Shown: positions 10,238 through 19,895, numbered from the stretch's first letter. The stretch is 64,000 bases of DNA from Cupriavidus sp. UYMMa02A (GCA_001725945.1 LRMT01000066.1:34846-98845), one strand, 5' to 3'. Made by a program: numbers and translations. Notes: generated from the sequence alone by a model not told the origin.

Positions 10238-11592
10238 TCAGGCTTGCTCGTTGTTGCCTTCGGCGGTGAGTTCCTCGAAGGACACCGACTTGTCGGTGAC
10301 CTTGGCCTTGTCGCACACGAAATTTACCACGTTGTTTTCGAGCACGTAGGCTTCCATCTCGGCCAGGCGCTGCTGGTCGCCGTAGTACCAGCGCATGACT
10401 TCCTTCGGGTCTTCGTAGCTCTTGGCGAAGTCCTCGATCTCGGCCTTGATCTGGTCAGCCTTAGCCTCCAGCCCGTGGGCCTTGACGATCTCGGCCAGGA
10501 TCAGGCCCAGCTTGACGCGGCGCTCGGCTTGCTGCGCGAACATCTCGGCCGGGATCGGCATGTCCTTCGCGTTCGGCATGCCACGCTGCTCGAGGTCACG
10601 GCGGGCCATTTCCACGAGGCGCTCCTGGTCCTGTTCGATCAGGGCCTTGGGCACGTCCAGCTCGCTCACCTTCAGCAGCGCTCCATGACCTGGTCCTTCA
10701 GCATGGAATGCGTGCGGCGCTTCACTTCGCGCTCGAGGTTTTCGCGGATGTCGGCGCGCATCTTCTCGACGCTGCCGTCAGCGATGCCCAGCGACTTGGC
10801 GAACGCATCGTTCACTTCCGGCAGGTGGGCCCACTCGATCTTCTTGAGCGTAACGGTGAATTCAGCGGTCTTGCCGGCCACGTCCTTGCCGTGATAGTCG
10901 GCCGGGAACGACAGCGGGAAGCTCTTGCTCTCGCCGACCTTCAGGCCCAGCGTGGCAGCTTCGAACTCCGGCAGCATGCGGCCTTCGCCGAGCACGAACG
11001 GGAAGTCTTCGGCCTTGCCGCCAGCAAATTCCACGCCTTCGATCTTGCCGACGAAGTCCACCGTCACGCGGTCGCCGTTCTGGGCGGTCACATCGCCGCC
11101 GCCGTCACCGTGCTCGCCAGCCTCGCCACGCACGTGATAGTGCACACGCTGCTTGCGTAGGATGTCGATGGTCTTGTCGATTTCGGCGTCGGTGATGTCG
11201 GTCTTGGTGCGGGTCACTTCCGCACCGGTCAGGTCACCCAGCTTGACTTCAGGGTACACCTCGAAGGTGGCGTCGAATGCGACTTCATCCTCGCCCACGC
11301 CGTCGGCCTTGATCTCGAACTTCGGCTGGCCTGCGACCCTGACGTCCTGTTCCTTCGTGATGTCGAAGAACTTGCGGGCAGCCTTGTCGAAGCGCACTTC
11401 GAATTCGACTTGCTGGCCGTATTGCTTCTCGACCATCTTCATCGGCACCTTGCCCGGACGGAAGCCCGACATCTTCACCGTCTTCGACAGGCGAACCAGG
11501 CGGTCCTGCTTTTCCTTTTCGACTTCGGCCTTGGGAATGGCCAAGGTCACCTTGCGGTCCAGTTTGCCGAGGTTTTCAATGACGTTCGACAT
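10238..11592 (-). CDS. tig: Trigger factor, ribosome-associated chaperone (one frameshift)
   Basis: Ribosome-bound chaperone and PPIase of about 451 aa that shields nascent chains. The N-terminal ribosome-binding domain contains the signature region [19 protein letters not shown]. The FKBP-type domain follows ([18 protein letters not shown]), then the helical C-terminal arms. The frame breaks near 10675, where gaGGcg is read as gagcg; repair gives [16 protein letters not shown]. The start at 11592 gives [15 protein letters not shown], the usual N-terminus. It heads the tig-clpP-clpX-lon cluster. Confidence 0.95.
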
Positions 11593-11744
11593 GGTCGTGA
11601 TCCAATCCAGAAATGTAGTTGTGTTCGTAGCGCAATCGCTTGCGCGCCGGCCAGTCCGGCACTGGCGCGTGCCCGCGAATAGCAAGCTCCGCGCAAACGG
11701 AAAACGAGCATTATCGCACGGTTTCCGTCTGCTTTCGGCAGTTT

Positions 11745-13751
11745 TTACCCTGACTGACCGTCAGAATGCCCTTCGTCATGGACGACCCGTCCGTGGCGCA
11801 GCGCGCGCAGCAGCAGGCGGGCCGGGTCCATGGCGTCAGCCAGGTCGGCTTCGAGCGGCAGCGGCTCGCCCTCGATCTGACTTGCCAGCAGTTCCGCGCC
11901 CAGCCCGGCCCATGTGAGGCCACGCGAGCCATATGCAAGTGCCGCGTAAAGCCCTGGCATGCGCGGAATGTCACGCAAATGCGCCCCGCGCAACGCCGGC
12001 GCTGCAGCCGCGGCCGCAGCCTCGTCCGGCATCTGGCCGATCAGAGGCAGACGGTTGTGGGAGACCGTGCGCACCCCGACATATCCACTCATCCGGCTGA
12101 CATCCATGACACCGACCGCAGCGCCCACACCCGGCAGCAAGCCGGACAGACGCTTCAGGTTCTCTGCATGTACTTCCGTGCGCGCCACCAGCGGCCCTTC
12201 ATCCGCTTCATAACTGGAACCGACCCTGACGCTGCCGTCTTCGGCACGCGGAAGCAGGTACCCGGCCCCGGTCACTACGCAATCGGGCCACTGGCCCAGC
12301 GCCTTGGCCTGGTCCGGCGCCAGCGTGGTGAGCTGCCCTCGCACGCGACGCACCACCTGGTGCCGCATGGGGGCAAGCCGTGGCGCTTCGTGGGCATTGG
12401 CCAGGATCAGCACGGGGGCCGACGCCAGGACGGCCCCATCCCTGCCGATCGCCTCCCAGGCGTCGTCGCGCCGCCGGATACGCTCCACATGCGCGCCAAA
12501 CTGCGCATGTACGGCTTCGCCCGCGCGACGCAACTGCGCATGGCAGATATCCGGCGGCGCGACCCAGCCGCCCTGCTGGAACCACAGCCCCCCGCGCGGC
12601 ACACCGGCACCATGACGTGACGCGGCTTCGTCGGGCGTCATCCAGCGCACAAAAGCCTGCGGTAAGCCCAGCAAGTCGAGCGCAATCCGCTGCGCTTCGG
12701 CCTCTGCCTCGTTCTCGCCGATCTGCAGTACGCCGCACCCATGCCAGCCGACCGGATGACCCGCTGCGGCCAATGCCGCCCAGGCGCGCAGCGCATATTG
12801 ATTGCCCGCGCGCGACAGGCGGGACAAGAGGCTGTCGTCGGGCGAAATGTGCGCATGCATAGCCGCTGCGCGATGGGACGAAGTCTGCCGGGCCGGGCCA
12901 TCATGAGCGTCCAGCAGCGTCACCCGCCAGCCGCGCGCGGCCAGCCGCTCCGTCACCGCACACCCGGCCAGCCCCGCGCCGATCACGATCGCATGGCGCA
13001 CCTCCCAGTGCGCAGCCGGGCTTGGCGCATACCGTCTGGCCTTCCACATCGGGCGGAACGTGGCAATCGTCATGTTCCACTTGCCGCCAAAGCCTGGTGC
13101 CTTGCGCACATCGAAGCCAGCTTGCTGCAGCCCGCGACGCACGAAACCGGCCGCAGTAAAGGTGGCAAGCGTGGCGCCCGGCCGTGCCAGGCGCGCCAGG
13201 CCGCGGAATACCGTGGGCGACCACATTTCCGCATTGCGCGAAGGCGCGAATCCGTCAAGGTAGAACGCGTCGGCACCGGCCACGAGCCTGGGCAAAACAG
13301 TTTCGATATCGCCAAGCGCCAGTGTCAGCGTGACGCCGCCATCTTCGAAAACGAGCCGGTGCAGGCCCGGCAACGCTTCGGGCCACGCCGCCTGCAGCTG
13401 CCCCGCGAGCGGCAACAGGTCCGTCAGCCGAGCGTGCAGTTGCGCCAGTCCTTCACGGGTAAAGGGATGCTTTTCGATCGAGACGAAGTGCAGGCGGGCG
13501 CAGCGCTGCGGATCATCGCGCCAGGCCTGCCACGTCGCCAGGAAATTCAGCCCTTGTCCGAAGCCGGTCTCCACGATGACGAACTGCTCGCGCCCTGCCC
13601 AGGCCTGCGGCAGGCCGTTGCCGCCAAGAAAGACATGGTGCGCCTGCGCCAGGCCGCCTTCGGGGCTGTGGTAGACGTCGTCGTAACGTGGGGAATACGG
13701 AATGCCCTCGGCAGACAGAATGGGCTCGGCGGGCTCGAGTGCGCGCGGCAT
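11745..13751 (-). CDS. mnmC: Bifunctional tRNA mnm5s2U34 biosynthesis protein MnmC
   Basis: Cytosolic tRNA wobble-uridine modification enzyme of 668 aa. The N-terminal half is the SAM-dependent methyltransferase ([14 protein letters not shown] for SAM binding, [17 protein letters not shown] as the catalytic block). The C-terminal half from about residue 255 is an FAD-dependent oxidoreductase with dinucleotide motif [16 protein letters not shown]. The order and length match the fused form known in Proteobacteria. The gene is intact and divergent from rlmJ. Confidence 0.94.
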   Translation of the reverse strand: MPRALEPAEPILSAEGIPYSPRYDDVYHSPEGGLAQAHHVFLGGNGLPQAWAGREQFVIVETGFGQGLNFLATWQAWRDDPQRCARLHFVSIEKHPFTREGLAQLHARLTDLLPLAGQLQAAWPEALPGLHRLVFEDGGVTLTLALGDIETVLPRLVAGADAFYLDGFAPSRNAEMWSPTVFRGLARLARPGATLATFTAAGFVRRGLQQAGFDVRKAPGFGGKWNMTIATFRPMWKARRYAPSPAAHWEVRHAIVIGAGLAGCAVTERLAARGWRVTLLDAHDGPARQTSSHRAAAMHAHISPDDSLLSRLSRAGNQYALRAWAALAAAGHPVGWHGCGVLQIGENEAEAEAQRIALDLLGLPQAFVRWMTPDEAASRHGAGVPRGGLWFQQGGWVAPPDICHAQLRRAGEAVHAQFGAHVERIRRRDDAWEAIGRDGAVLASAPVLILANAHEAPRLAPMRHQVVRRVRGQLTTLAPDQAKALGQWPDCVVTGAGYLLPRAEDGSVRVGSSYEADEGPLVARTEVHAENLKRLSGLLPGVGAAVGVMDVSRMSGYVGVRTVSHNRLPLIGQMPDEAAAAAAAPALRGAHLRDIPRMPGLYAALAYGSRGLTWAGLGAELLASQIEGEPLPLEADLADAMDPARLLLRALRHGRVVHDEGHSDGQSG

Positions 13752-13868
13752 AGACAGGACAGGAAGCAGGTACGGGAGTCAGGGGGCGACTCGCGCCGGA
13801 TGGTAGCATAGCGCCCCGTCCTGAAACCCGACGCGGCCTTCCCGGCCGCCGCCCCGCGCTGATCCGCC

Positions 13869-14724
13869 ATGCTGTCCTATCGCCACGCCTTCCATGCCGG
13901 CAACCATGCCGATGTCCTCAAGCACGCAGTCGTGGTGCAACTGCTTGAGCACCTGACGCAGAAGGACAAGGCGTTCTGGTACATCGACACGCATGCCGCG
14001 CCGGCCTGTACGCGCTGGATCACGCCTATGCTCAGAAAAAGTCGGAATTCGAGACCGGCATCGGCCCGCTGTGGCGTGCCGCCGCCAGCGGCACCACGCT
14101 GGGTCCGATGCTTGAGGAATACCTCGACCAGGTGCGCGCGCTCAACCCGGACGGGCAACTGCGCCATTACCCTGGCTCGCCGTGGCTAGCATGGCAGATG
14201 CTGCGCGACCAGGACCGCCTGCGGCTGTTCGAACTCCACAGCACCGAAATCCAGGTGCTGCGCGACAACTTCCGCGGCGCCGGCCGAAAGGTCATGCTCT
14301 ATGACGGCGATGGATTCGGCGGCATCAAGGCCATCCTGCCGCCGCCCCCTCGCCGCGCCTTGGTGCTGATCGACCCCTCCTACGAAGACAAGCAGGACTA
14401 TGCGCGCACGGTCCAGACCGTCCAGGACGGCTTGCAGCGTTTCGCCACCGGCATGTACGCAGTCTGGTACCCCCAGGTGCAGCGTCGCGAATCCGTGCAG
14501 TTGCCGGTCCAGCTGAAGAACCTGGCGGTCAAGAGCTGGCTGCATGTCAGCCTGACCGTCAAGCATCCGGTCGCCGGCGGGCTCGGACTGCACGGCAGCG
14601 GCATGTTCATCGTCAACCCGCCCTGGCGGCTCAAGGAGTCGCTGCAGCAGGCCATGCCGGTGCTCAAGGAACTGCTGGCCCAGGACGACGCGCCGGCTTC
14701 GTACTCGAAGCCGAGGAAAACTAG
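13869..14724 (+). CDS. rlmJ: 23S rRNA (adenine-2030-N6)-methyltransferase RlmJ (two frameshifts)
   Basis: Methylates A2030 of 23S rRNA using SAM; about 285 aa. The N-terminus MLSYRHAFHAGNHADVLKH and the catalytic block VLIDPSYEDKQDY are diagnostic. The frame breaks near 14003 (gcCGGCgcc read as gccgcgcc) and near 14690 (acGGcg read as acgcg). With both repaired the stop is TAG at 14722-14724, where it overlaps the stop of the convergent VanZ-like gene in one CTAG. The coupled stops independently support the second repair. Confidence 0.92.
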
Positions 14725-15113
14725 CCGACTAACCGCGCGGTTGCGCCGGCGCGATGCCGGCCAGCCCACGCCAGCAGCCAGTCGAGAGCCAGGGCGGCTA
14801 CAAGTCCGATGGAATCGGCAAGCACGTCCGCAGGGTCTGCATCGCGGTATGACGTCATGCCCTGCAGAATCTCGATCAGTACGCCGTACCCGACCAGCGC
14901 CAGCAGCACAGCCGTACGCTTGCGCGCATAGGCTCGCCGGCCAAGGCATCCAAGCACCAGAAAAGCCAGCACGTGGTTGGCCTTGTCCCAGCCCGTCGTA
15001 GGCAGCGGTTGCGTGGGCGGCATCAGGGCCAGCATGAGCACTGCGATCAGGCAGGGCCAGAACAGCAGGCGCCAGCGGGCGGGCGTCAATGGAAATGCGG
15101 GCTTGGAAGGCAT
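14721..15113 (-). CDS. VanZ-like integral membrane protein
   Basis: Small inner-membrane protein of 130 aa with four predicted hydrophobic segments: LLFWPCLIAVLMLALM, ANHVLAFLVLGCLG, TAVLLALVGYGVLIEILQG and DSIGLVAALALDWLLAW. The DKANHVLAFLVLGCL block matches the VanZ-family core (DKxxHxxAF). The family's role is poorly defined; in one enterococcal case it affects teicoplanin resistance, and nothing here points to that use. Its stop shares a CTAG with rlmJ. Confidence 0.75.
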   Translation of the reverse strand: MPSKPAFPLTPARWRLLFWPCLIAVLMLALMPPTQPLPTTGWDKANHVLAFLVLGCLGRRAYARKRTAVLLALVGYGVLIEILQGMTSYRDADPADVLADSIGLVAALALDWLLAWAGRHRAGATARLVG

Positions 15114-15247
15114 GCGTCAGCGTGCGGTTCGGGAAATACGGGCATATTACCGGTTCCGGACAAGCTGCCCCGTTGCCGCGACGACTGCCGCGCTTCAGTC
15201 GCGCGACAGTATGCGATGTGCTTTCAGGTAGCGGTCAAGCCGCGAAT

Positions 15248-15259
15248 TTGTAGCTACAA
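15248..15259. promoter_or_regulatory. Candidate operator 1 of brnTA
   Basis: Perfect 12-bp palindrome TTGTAGCTACAA about 48 bp upstream of the brnT start. A related palindrome lies 34 bp downstream centre to centre, roughly three helical turns. BrnA-type antitoxins repress their own operon, so these are plausible BrnA sites. Confidence 0.5.
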
Positions 15260-15264
15260 AGCCC

Positions 15265-15294
15265 TTGCCGGGAGCACCTTTATGTAACTACAAT
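15265..15294 (+). promoter_or_regulatory. Candidate brnTA promoter overlapping operator 2
   Basis: TTGCCG (15265-15270) and TACAAT (15289-15294) are spaced by 18 bp. The -10 overlaps a second palindrome-like site ATGTAACTACAA (15282-15293). The predicted start falls at about 15301, the first base of the brnT ATG, and no Shine-Dalgarno is seen, so brnT may be leaderless. Confidence 0.45.
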
Positions 15295-15300
15295 AACACC

Positions 15301-15507
15301 ATGCAAATCACTTTCGATCCGCAAAAGGACGGCACCAATACAGCCAAGCATGGCATCTCGCTGGCCGCCGCCCGGCTAATCGATTGGTCGGAGATGATGG
15401 CAATTCCCGACAGCCGCCACGACTACTGCGAGCTCCGTGAGATTGGCTTCGGCTTCATTGGGCCGCGCCTCGCACGAGAGGTGAAACACTATGCAGAACA
15501 CTATTAA
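15301..15507 (+). CDS. brnT: BrnT-family toxin with internal deletion, probably inactive
   Basis: The 68-aa product starts MQITFDPQKDGTNTAKHG and continues RHDYCELREIGFGFIGPRL, the N-terminal half of BrnT (RelE-like ribonuclease toxins of about 90 aa). It then jumps directly to AREVKHYAEHY, which resembles the usual BrnT C-terminal tail. The strand-rich core normally between them (about 20 residues, the VVVF...RIIS...RKAN region) is absent, in frame. This is not the single-base error type seen elsewhere in the window. The 3' end overlaps brnA by 17 bp, as in intact brnTA operons. I infer loss of toxicity. Confidence 0.7.
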   Translation: MQITFDPQKDGTNTAKHGISLAAARLIDWSEMMAIPDSRHDYCELREIGFGFIGPRLAREVKHYAEHY

Positions 15508-15793
15508 GACCAAATCGGGCCGCACAGTCATCGTGCCGACGCCCGAAGAAGACGCGGCGATCAATCGTGGCATCGCGGCAGATCCGGACACCTTCGAGGT
15601 CAGCAGCGAAGACTTCAAAGCAATGCAGCCCTTCAAGAATCGCGGCGGCAGACCAAGGCTTGACAACCCGAAGGAATCGGTGACGATTCGTTATGACGCC
15701 GAGATCCTGACGGCTTTCCGATCGAGCGGCGACGGCTGGCAAACCCGGATGAATGATGCCTTGAAGGATTGGCTTCGCACTCACAGGCCGTAA
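15491..15793 (+). CDS. brnA: BrnA-family antitoxin
   Basis: The 100-aa DNA-binding antitoxin that neutralises BrnT and represses the operon. The C-terminal ribbon-helix-helix-like region is visible as PKESVTIRYDAEILTAFRSSGDGWQTRMNDALKDWL (split over residues 60-96), with the BrnA hallmark RYD-x-E-x-L. The N-terminal part contacts the toxin. It overlaps brnT by 17 bp and is intact, so it may persist as a solitary repressor of its own promoter. Confidence 0.8.
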   Translation: MQNTIKTKSGRTVIVPTPEEDAAINRGIAADPDTFEVSSEDFKAMQPFKNRGGRPRLDNPKESVTIRYDAEILTAFRSSGDGWQTRMNDALKDWLRTHRP

Positions 15794-15889
15794 CTCGGTT
15801 GACGCGAATTAGGTCGTAGCAGTCCCACTTGGGGGCCGATTGACTTCTGCCAACTTGAAAATCCGGGCAAGTGACTTTCAAGGGAATTG

Positions 15890-15976
15890 TGGTGCGAGGG
15901 AGGGGACTCGAACCCCTACACCATTGCTGGCGTCAGGACCTAAACCTGGTGCGTCTACCAATTTCGCCACCCTCGC
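15890..15976 (-). tRNA. tRNA-Leu (anticodon TAG)
   Basis: An 87-nt class II tRNA with encoded CCA. The minus strand begins GCGAGGGTGGCGAAATTGG, has anticodon loop TTTAGGT (anticodon TAG), a long variable arm (TGACGCCAGCAATGG region), and T-arm GGGTTCGAGTCCC. The acceptor GCGAGGG pairs with CCCTCGC. It lies 3' to 3' with brnA, about 95 bp apart. Confidence 0.95.
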
Positions 15977-16302
15977 GGTCCCTGCGGCCGCCGGACGGTG
16001 GCCGCGATGTTCGTTGGCACCCGGGCGCGCGAAAGCAAAAAAGGCGGCTGGAACTGCCCGCCTTCCCGCGTCGCTTGCTGCCGCGCTTGCGCGCCGGCTG
16101 TGCAAACAAGCAGCGGATTGTAGCGCAAGCCTCGGGGGGAATCCAGCCCCGCCCCGCCGACATAGTGCAAGCCCTCATGTGACTCGCCTTTCGCGACGGT
16201 AGTCCGCGATCTATGCTGAAGTTGTGAGACGCCACGGCACGCAAAACGTCGCAATGCCTTTGGGGCGCTCCTGCTATGCCTCAGCCCCGCACGGGAGGGG
16301 AT
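15977..16302. other. 326-bp gap upstream of tRNA-Leu with possible small-RNA signals
   Basis: No convincing protein gene. On the minus strand a TACAAT box (16122-16117) is followed about 75 nt later by a hairpin with a T run. The right-hand part near 16295 holds the GGAGGGG Shine-Dalgarno of the next gene. Confidence 0.6.
16037..16064 (-). terminator. Intrinsic terminator upstream of tRNA-Leu
   Basis: Stem AAGGCGG (16041-16047) / CCGCCTT (16058-16064). Read on the minus strand it ends in TTTTTTG. It lies about 60 bp before the tRNA-Leu 5' end, so it would stop transcription arriving from higher coordinates before the tRNA. Confidence 0.6.
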
Positions 16303-16697
16303 ATGAAAATACCTGCCTTGCTGTTGGCAGCCTCGATGGCGCTTGCATGGTCATCGACGATCAGGGCTGCCGGTTGTCAGTACGACATGCAATGTAAAGG
16401 GGAACGGATTTGCCAACAGGGCCAATGCGTTTTCCCCGATACGGATGAGCAGGTGGAATCAGCCCCGCCCAAGCCAGCGCAATCCTCCACCAGGACAACA
16501 ACCCCGGTGATGCCGCACCCGCCGCAGCACCGGCACCAGCCCCGGCGCCGATACCGGCGCCGCGCGGTTGCTGCACGGTGGCGGGCAAGCTGAAGCTCTC
16601 CCCGAACAGCGCCGGCGACACGACGCTGGTGGTCGGAGATGCCTGTCAGGGCATGACGAATTCCGGCAAGCCGGTTCCCGGCACGCTCTGCAACTAG
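16303..16697 (+). CDS. Small secreted Cys-rich protein of unknown function (one frameshift)
   Basis: About 131 aa after repair. A signal peptide (MKIPALLLAASMALAWSSTI, cleavage near RAA-G) precedes a Cys cluster with spacing C-x5-C-x5-C-x4-C (GCQYDMQCKGERICQQGQC). A Pro/Ala-rich linker follows, then a C-terminal part with RGCCTVAGKL and two more Cys, the last two residues being CN. The frame breaks near 16510 (ccccGGGtg read with one G fewer). The start has GGAGGGG 5-11 nt upstream. Not recognised as a named family; likely exported and disulfide bonded. Confidence 0.6.
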
Positions 16698-16732
16698 TCG
16701 AGCTGCGGCCTGCGGAATTGCACGCCTGTGCG

Positions 16733-16760
16733 CCTGTCTGTCGCCATGGCGACGGACAGG
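16733..16760. terminator. Hairpin between convergent genes (possible terminator)
   Basis: Imperfect inverted repeat CCTGTCTGTCGCC / GGCGACGGACAGG with a 2-nt centre, one mismatch. It lies between the stop of the secreted protein (16697) and the stop of the RND pump gene (16776). It has no T run, so its role is uncertain. Confidence 0.45.
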
Positions 16761-16775
16761 GCTTGCCCGGCTCGC

Positions 16776-19700
16776 TCAGGCGGTCATCGGCCCCATGCCC
16801 GCCTCCGGCCGCCTGACCCGGAACCATGCCGCATACAGCGCCGGCAGGAACAGCAGTGTCAGCACCGTGGCGACGATCAGTCCGCCCATGATGGCCACGG
16901 CCATCGGTCCCCAGAACAGCGATCGTGACAGCGGGATCATCGCCAGCACGGCAGCAGCAGCCGTCAGGATGATCGGCCGGAAGCGGCGCACCGCCGCTTC
17001 GACAATAGCGTTCCAGGCCGGTACGCCGGCCTGGATGTCCTGCTCGATCTGGTCCACCAGGATCACCGAGTTGCGGATGATCATGCCGAGCAGCGCCGTG
17101 ATGCCCAACTGGGCCACGAAGCCCATCGGCGCACGCAGCAACAGCAGCGTGCCAGCCGCGCCGATCAGGCCCAGCGGCCCCGTAAGGAACACCATCAACG
17201 CGCGCGAGAAGCTGTGCAGCTGGAGCATAAGCAGCGTGAAGATCAGGAAGACGCACAGCGGCAGCTGCGCCGCAATCGATGCCCCTGCCTTGCCGCTCTC
17301 CTCCTCCGCCCCGGCCACGGTAATGCGGTAGCCCGGCGGCAATTGCTCCCGCAGCTTGTTGAGCAGCGGATTGATCTGCGCGGTCACGGTCGGGCCCTGG
17401 ATGCCATCCATCACATCGGCCTGCACGGTCACGCCGAAGTCGCGGTTCTCGCGCCAGATCACACCCGGCTCGGACCGCAGCGACAGCCGCGCGACCTGCG
17501 TGAGCGGCACGACGCGGCCGGTATTGGTCGGCACCTGGATATTGCCGAGGTCCGACATGGTGTCGCGCTCGTTGCGCGGCGTGCGCATCATGATGTCGAT
17601 CAGCTTGTCGCCATCGCGGTACTGGCCCACCGCAATGCCGGTCAGCACGGTCTGTGTCACGCGCGCGATGGAACCTGTGGTCACGCCCAGCGAGCGCGCC
17701 TTGTCCTGGTCGATCTCCAGGCGCAGCATCTTGACGCTCTCGTTCCAGTTGTCGTTCACGCCGACCGTGTTCGGATTCGCACGCATCAGCGCCTTGACCT
17801 GATCCGCGAGCTGGCGCACGCCGGTCGCGTCCGGGCCAATCACGCGGAACTGCACCGGGTATGCCACCGGCGGCCCGTTGGGCAGCAACTTGACGCGACC
17901 GCGCAAGTTCGGGAACTGGCTGTCAAGCACCGCGATCACGCGCCGGCGCAACGCGTCGCGGGCCTCGGTCCTGACCGGCATCACGATCACCTGCGCCACG
18001 TTGCTCTGCGGGAAGATCTGGTCCAGCGGCAGGTAGAAGCGCGGCGCGCCGGTGCCGACGAAGGTGGTCAGGCTCTGCACGTCGCGGTCCTGGCGCATGG
18101 CGGCCTCGAAGCGCTTGGCTTCGGATTCCATCTGGGCGAAGCTGGTGCCCTCCGGCATCCACATCTCCACCATCAACTCAGGCCGGCTGGAGTCCGGGAA
18201 GAACTGCTTCTCGACGAACTTGAATGCATAGATACCCAGTGCGAACGTCACGAGCGTGATCACGATGACGGTCTTGCGCCAGGTCACGCACCAGTCGACC
18301 AGCCGTCGGAAGCGCGCATAGAACGGCGTATCGAATACCTCATGGTGCTCGCCACCGCCCGCGCGCGACTTCAGCAGCAGGTAGCCCAGGTAGGGCGTGA
18401 AGTAAACCGCCGCCAGCCACGACAGCACCAGCGCCAACGCGGTCACGGCGAAGATCGCGAAGGTGTATTCGCCCACCGTCGACTTCGCCAGGCCCACCGG
18501 CAGGAAGCCCGCGGCCGTGATCAGCGTGCCGGTCAGCATCGGCATGGCCGTCGAGGTGTAGGCATAGGTGGCGGCCTCCATCTTGGAAAGGCCCTCCTCC
18601 AGCTTGCGCACCATCATCTCGACGGCAATGATGGCGTCGTCGACCAGCAGCCCGAGCGCCACGATCAGCGCGCCCAGTGAGATCTTGTGCAGGCCGATGC
18701 CAAAGATGTTCATGAACAGGAACGTCACCGCCAGCACCAGCGGAATCGTCAGCGCCACCACGAGTCCGGGGCGCACGTCGAGGCGCAGCGGCCGCGTATG
18801 CAGGCCCAGCGAGACAAAGCTGACCCCGAGCACGATCACCACGGCCTCGATCAGCACGTGCACGAACTCGCCGACCGAGCGCTCGACGGCCTGCGGCTGG
18901 TCCTGCACCTGGTCCATCTCGATGCCGACCGGCAACTGGCCGCGCAGCCGCTCAAACGCGATGCGCAGGTTCTTGCCGAGTTCGATGATGTCGCCGCCCT
19001 TCGCCATCGAGATGCCAAGCCCGATCACGTTCTTGCCGTTGTACCGCATGGTGCTCTGGGGCGGATCGACATAGCCGCGATACACATGCGCGATGTCGCC
19101 GAGGCGGATATTGGCAATGCCATTCGGCCCGCGCAGCACCAGGTTTTCCAGATCCGCCACGCTGGCGAACTGTCCGGACACGCGCACCTGCAGATTGTCT
19201 GTCGGCGTGACCAGCACGCCGCTGCCGTTCAGGTTGTTCTGCTGCGTGATCTGGTCGGCAATGGCATTGATGTCCAGCCCGAGCTGCGCAAAACGCGCCT
19301 GGTTGAACTCGATGTAGATCTTCTCGTCCTGCAGGCCCAGCAGCGACACCTTGGCCACCGCCGGCACGCGCAGCAGCTCCTGGCGCACCAGGTCTGCATA
19401 CTCGCGCAGTTCCTTGTAGTTGAAGCCATCGGCCGACAACGCGTAGATGGTGCCGTACACGTCGCCGAACTCGTCGTTGAAGTACGGACCGCGCACGCCG
19501 GCCGGCAGCGTCTGCGCGATATCGCCGATCTTCTTGCGCACGGTGTACCAGACCTGCGCGGTGTCGCTGGCGGGAGACGTGTCCTTGAGCTGGAAGATGA
19601 CCGTGGTCTCGCCCGGCTTGGAAAAGCTGCGGATCTTGTCGGCGTAAGGCACTTCCTGCAGTTGCCGCTCGATCTTGTCCGTGACCTGCACGGCGATCTG

Positions 19701-19886
19701 CTCGGCGGTAGCGCCGGGCCAGAACGCCTGCACCACCATCACACGGAAGGTGAAGGGCGGGTCCTCGTCCTGGCCGAGCCGGAAAAACGCCATCAGGCCG
19801 GCCAGCAGCAAAACCACGAGCAAGTAGCGGGTCAGCGGCTGGTGCTCCAGGGCCCAGCGCGACAGGTTGAAACGGGAATGGTCCAT
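16776..19886 (-). CDS. RND-family efflux transporter permease
   Basis: Inner-membrane proton-driven exporter of 1036 aa, the normal RND length. TM1 (YLLVVLLLAGLMAFF) is followed by a large periplasmic loop, then TM2-TM6 (AVVIVLGVSFVSLGL onward), and the same plan repeats in the second half. TM4 carries GLLVDDAIIAVEMM with the paired Asp used for proton relay, as in multidrug or solvent pumps and unlike heavy-metal pumps. It begins 9 bp after the membrane fusion protein stop. No outer-membrane channel gene or local regulator is seen. Substrate unknown. The gene is intact. Confidence 0.9.
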   Translation of the reverse strand: MDHSRFNLSRWALEHQPLTRYLLVVLLLAGLMAFFRLGQDEDPPFTFRVMVVQAFWPGATAEQIAVQVTDKIERQLQEVPYADKIRSFSKPGETTVIFQLKDTSPASDTAQVWYTVRKKIGDIAQTLPAGVRGPYFNDEFGDVYGTIYALSADGFNYKELREYADLVRQELLRVPAVAKVSLLGLQDEKIYIEFNQARFAQLGLDINAIADQITQQNNLNGSGVLVTPTDNLQVRVSGQFASVADLENLVLRGPNGIANIRLGDIAHVYRGYVDPPQSTMRYNGKNVIGLGISMAKGGDIIELGKNLRIAFERLRGQLPVGIEMDQVQDQPQAVERSVGEFVHVLIEAVVIVLGVSFVSLGLHTRPLRLDVRPGLVVALTIPLVLAVTFLFMNIFGIGLHKISLGALIVALGLLVDDAIIAVEMMVRKLEEGLSKMEAATYAYTSTAMPMLTGTLITAAGFLPVGLAKSTVGEYTFAIFAVTALALVLSWLAAVYFTPYLGYLLLKSRAGGGEHHEVFDTPFYARFRRLVDWCVTWRKTVIVITLVTFALGIYAFKFVEKQFFPDSSRPELMVEMWMPEGTSFAQMESEAKRFEAAMRQDRDVQSLTTFVGTGAPRFYLPLDQIFPQSNVAQVIVMPVRTEARDALRRRVIAVLDSQFPNLRGRVKLLPNGPPVAYPVQFRVIGPDATGVRQLADQVKALMRANPNTVGVNDNWNESVKMLRLEIDQDKARSLGVTTGSIARVTQTVLTGIAVGQYRDGDKLIDIMMRTPRNERDTMSDLGNIQVPTNTGRVVPLTQVARLSLRSEPGVIWRENRDFGVTVQADVMDGIQGPTVTAQINPLLNKLREQLPPGYRITVAGAEEESGKAGASIAAQLPLCVFLIFTLLMLQLHSFSRALMVFLTGPLGLIGAAGTLLLLRAPMGFVAQLGITALLGMIIRNSVILVDQIEQDIQAGVPAWNAIVEAAVRRFRPIILTAAAAVLAMIPLSRSLFWGPMAVAIMGGLIVATVLTLLFLPALYAAWFRVRRPEAGMGPMTA

Positions 19887-19895
19887 GCCGCGCCC

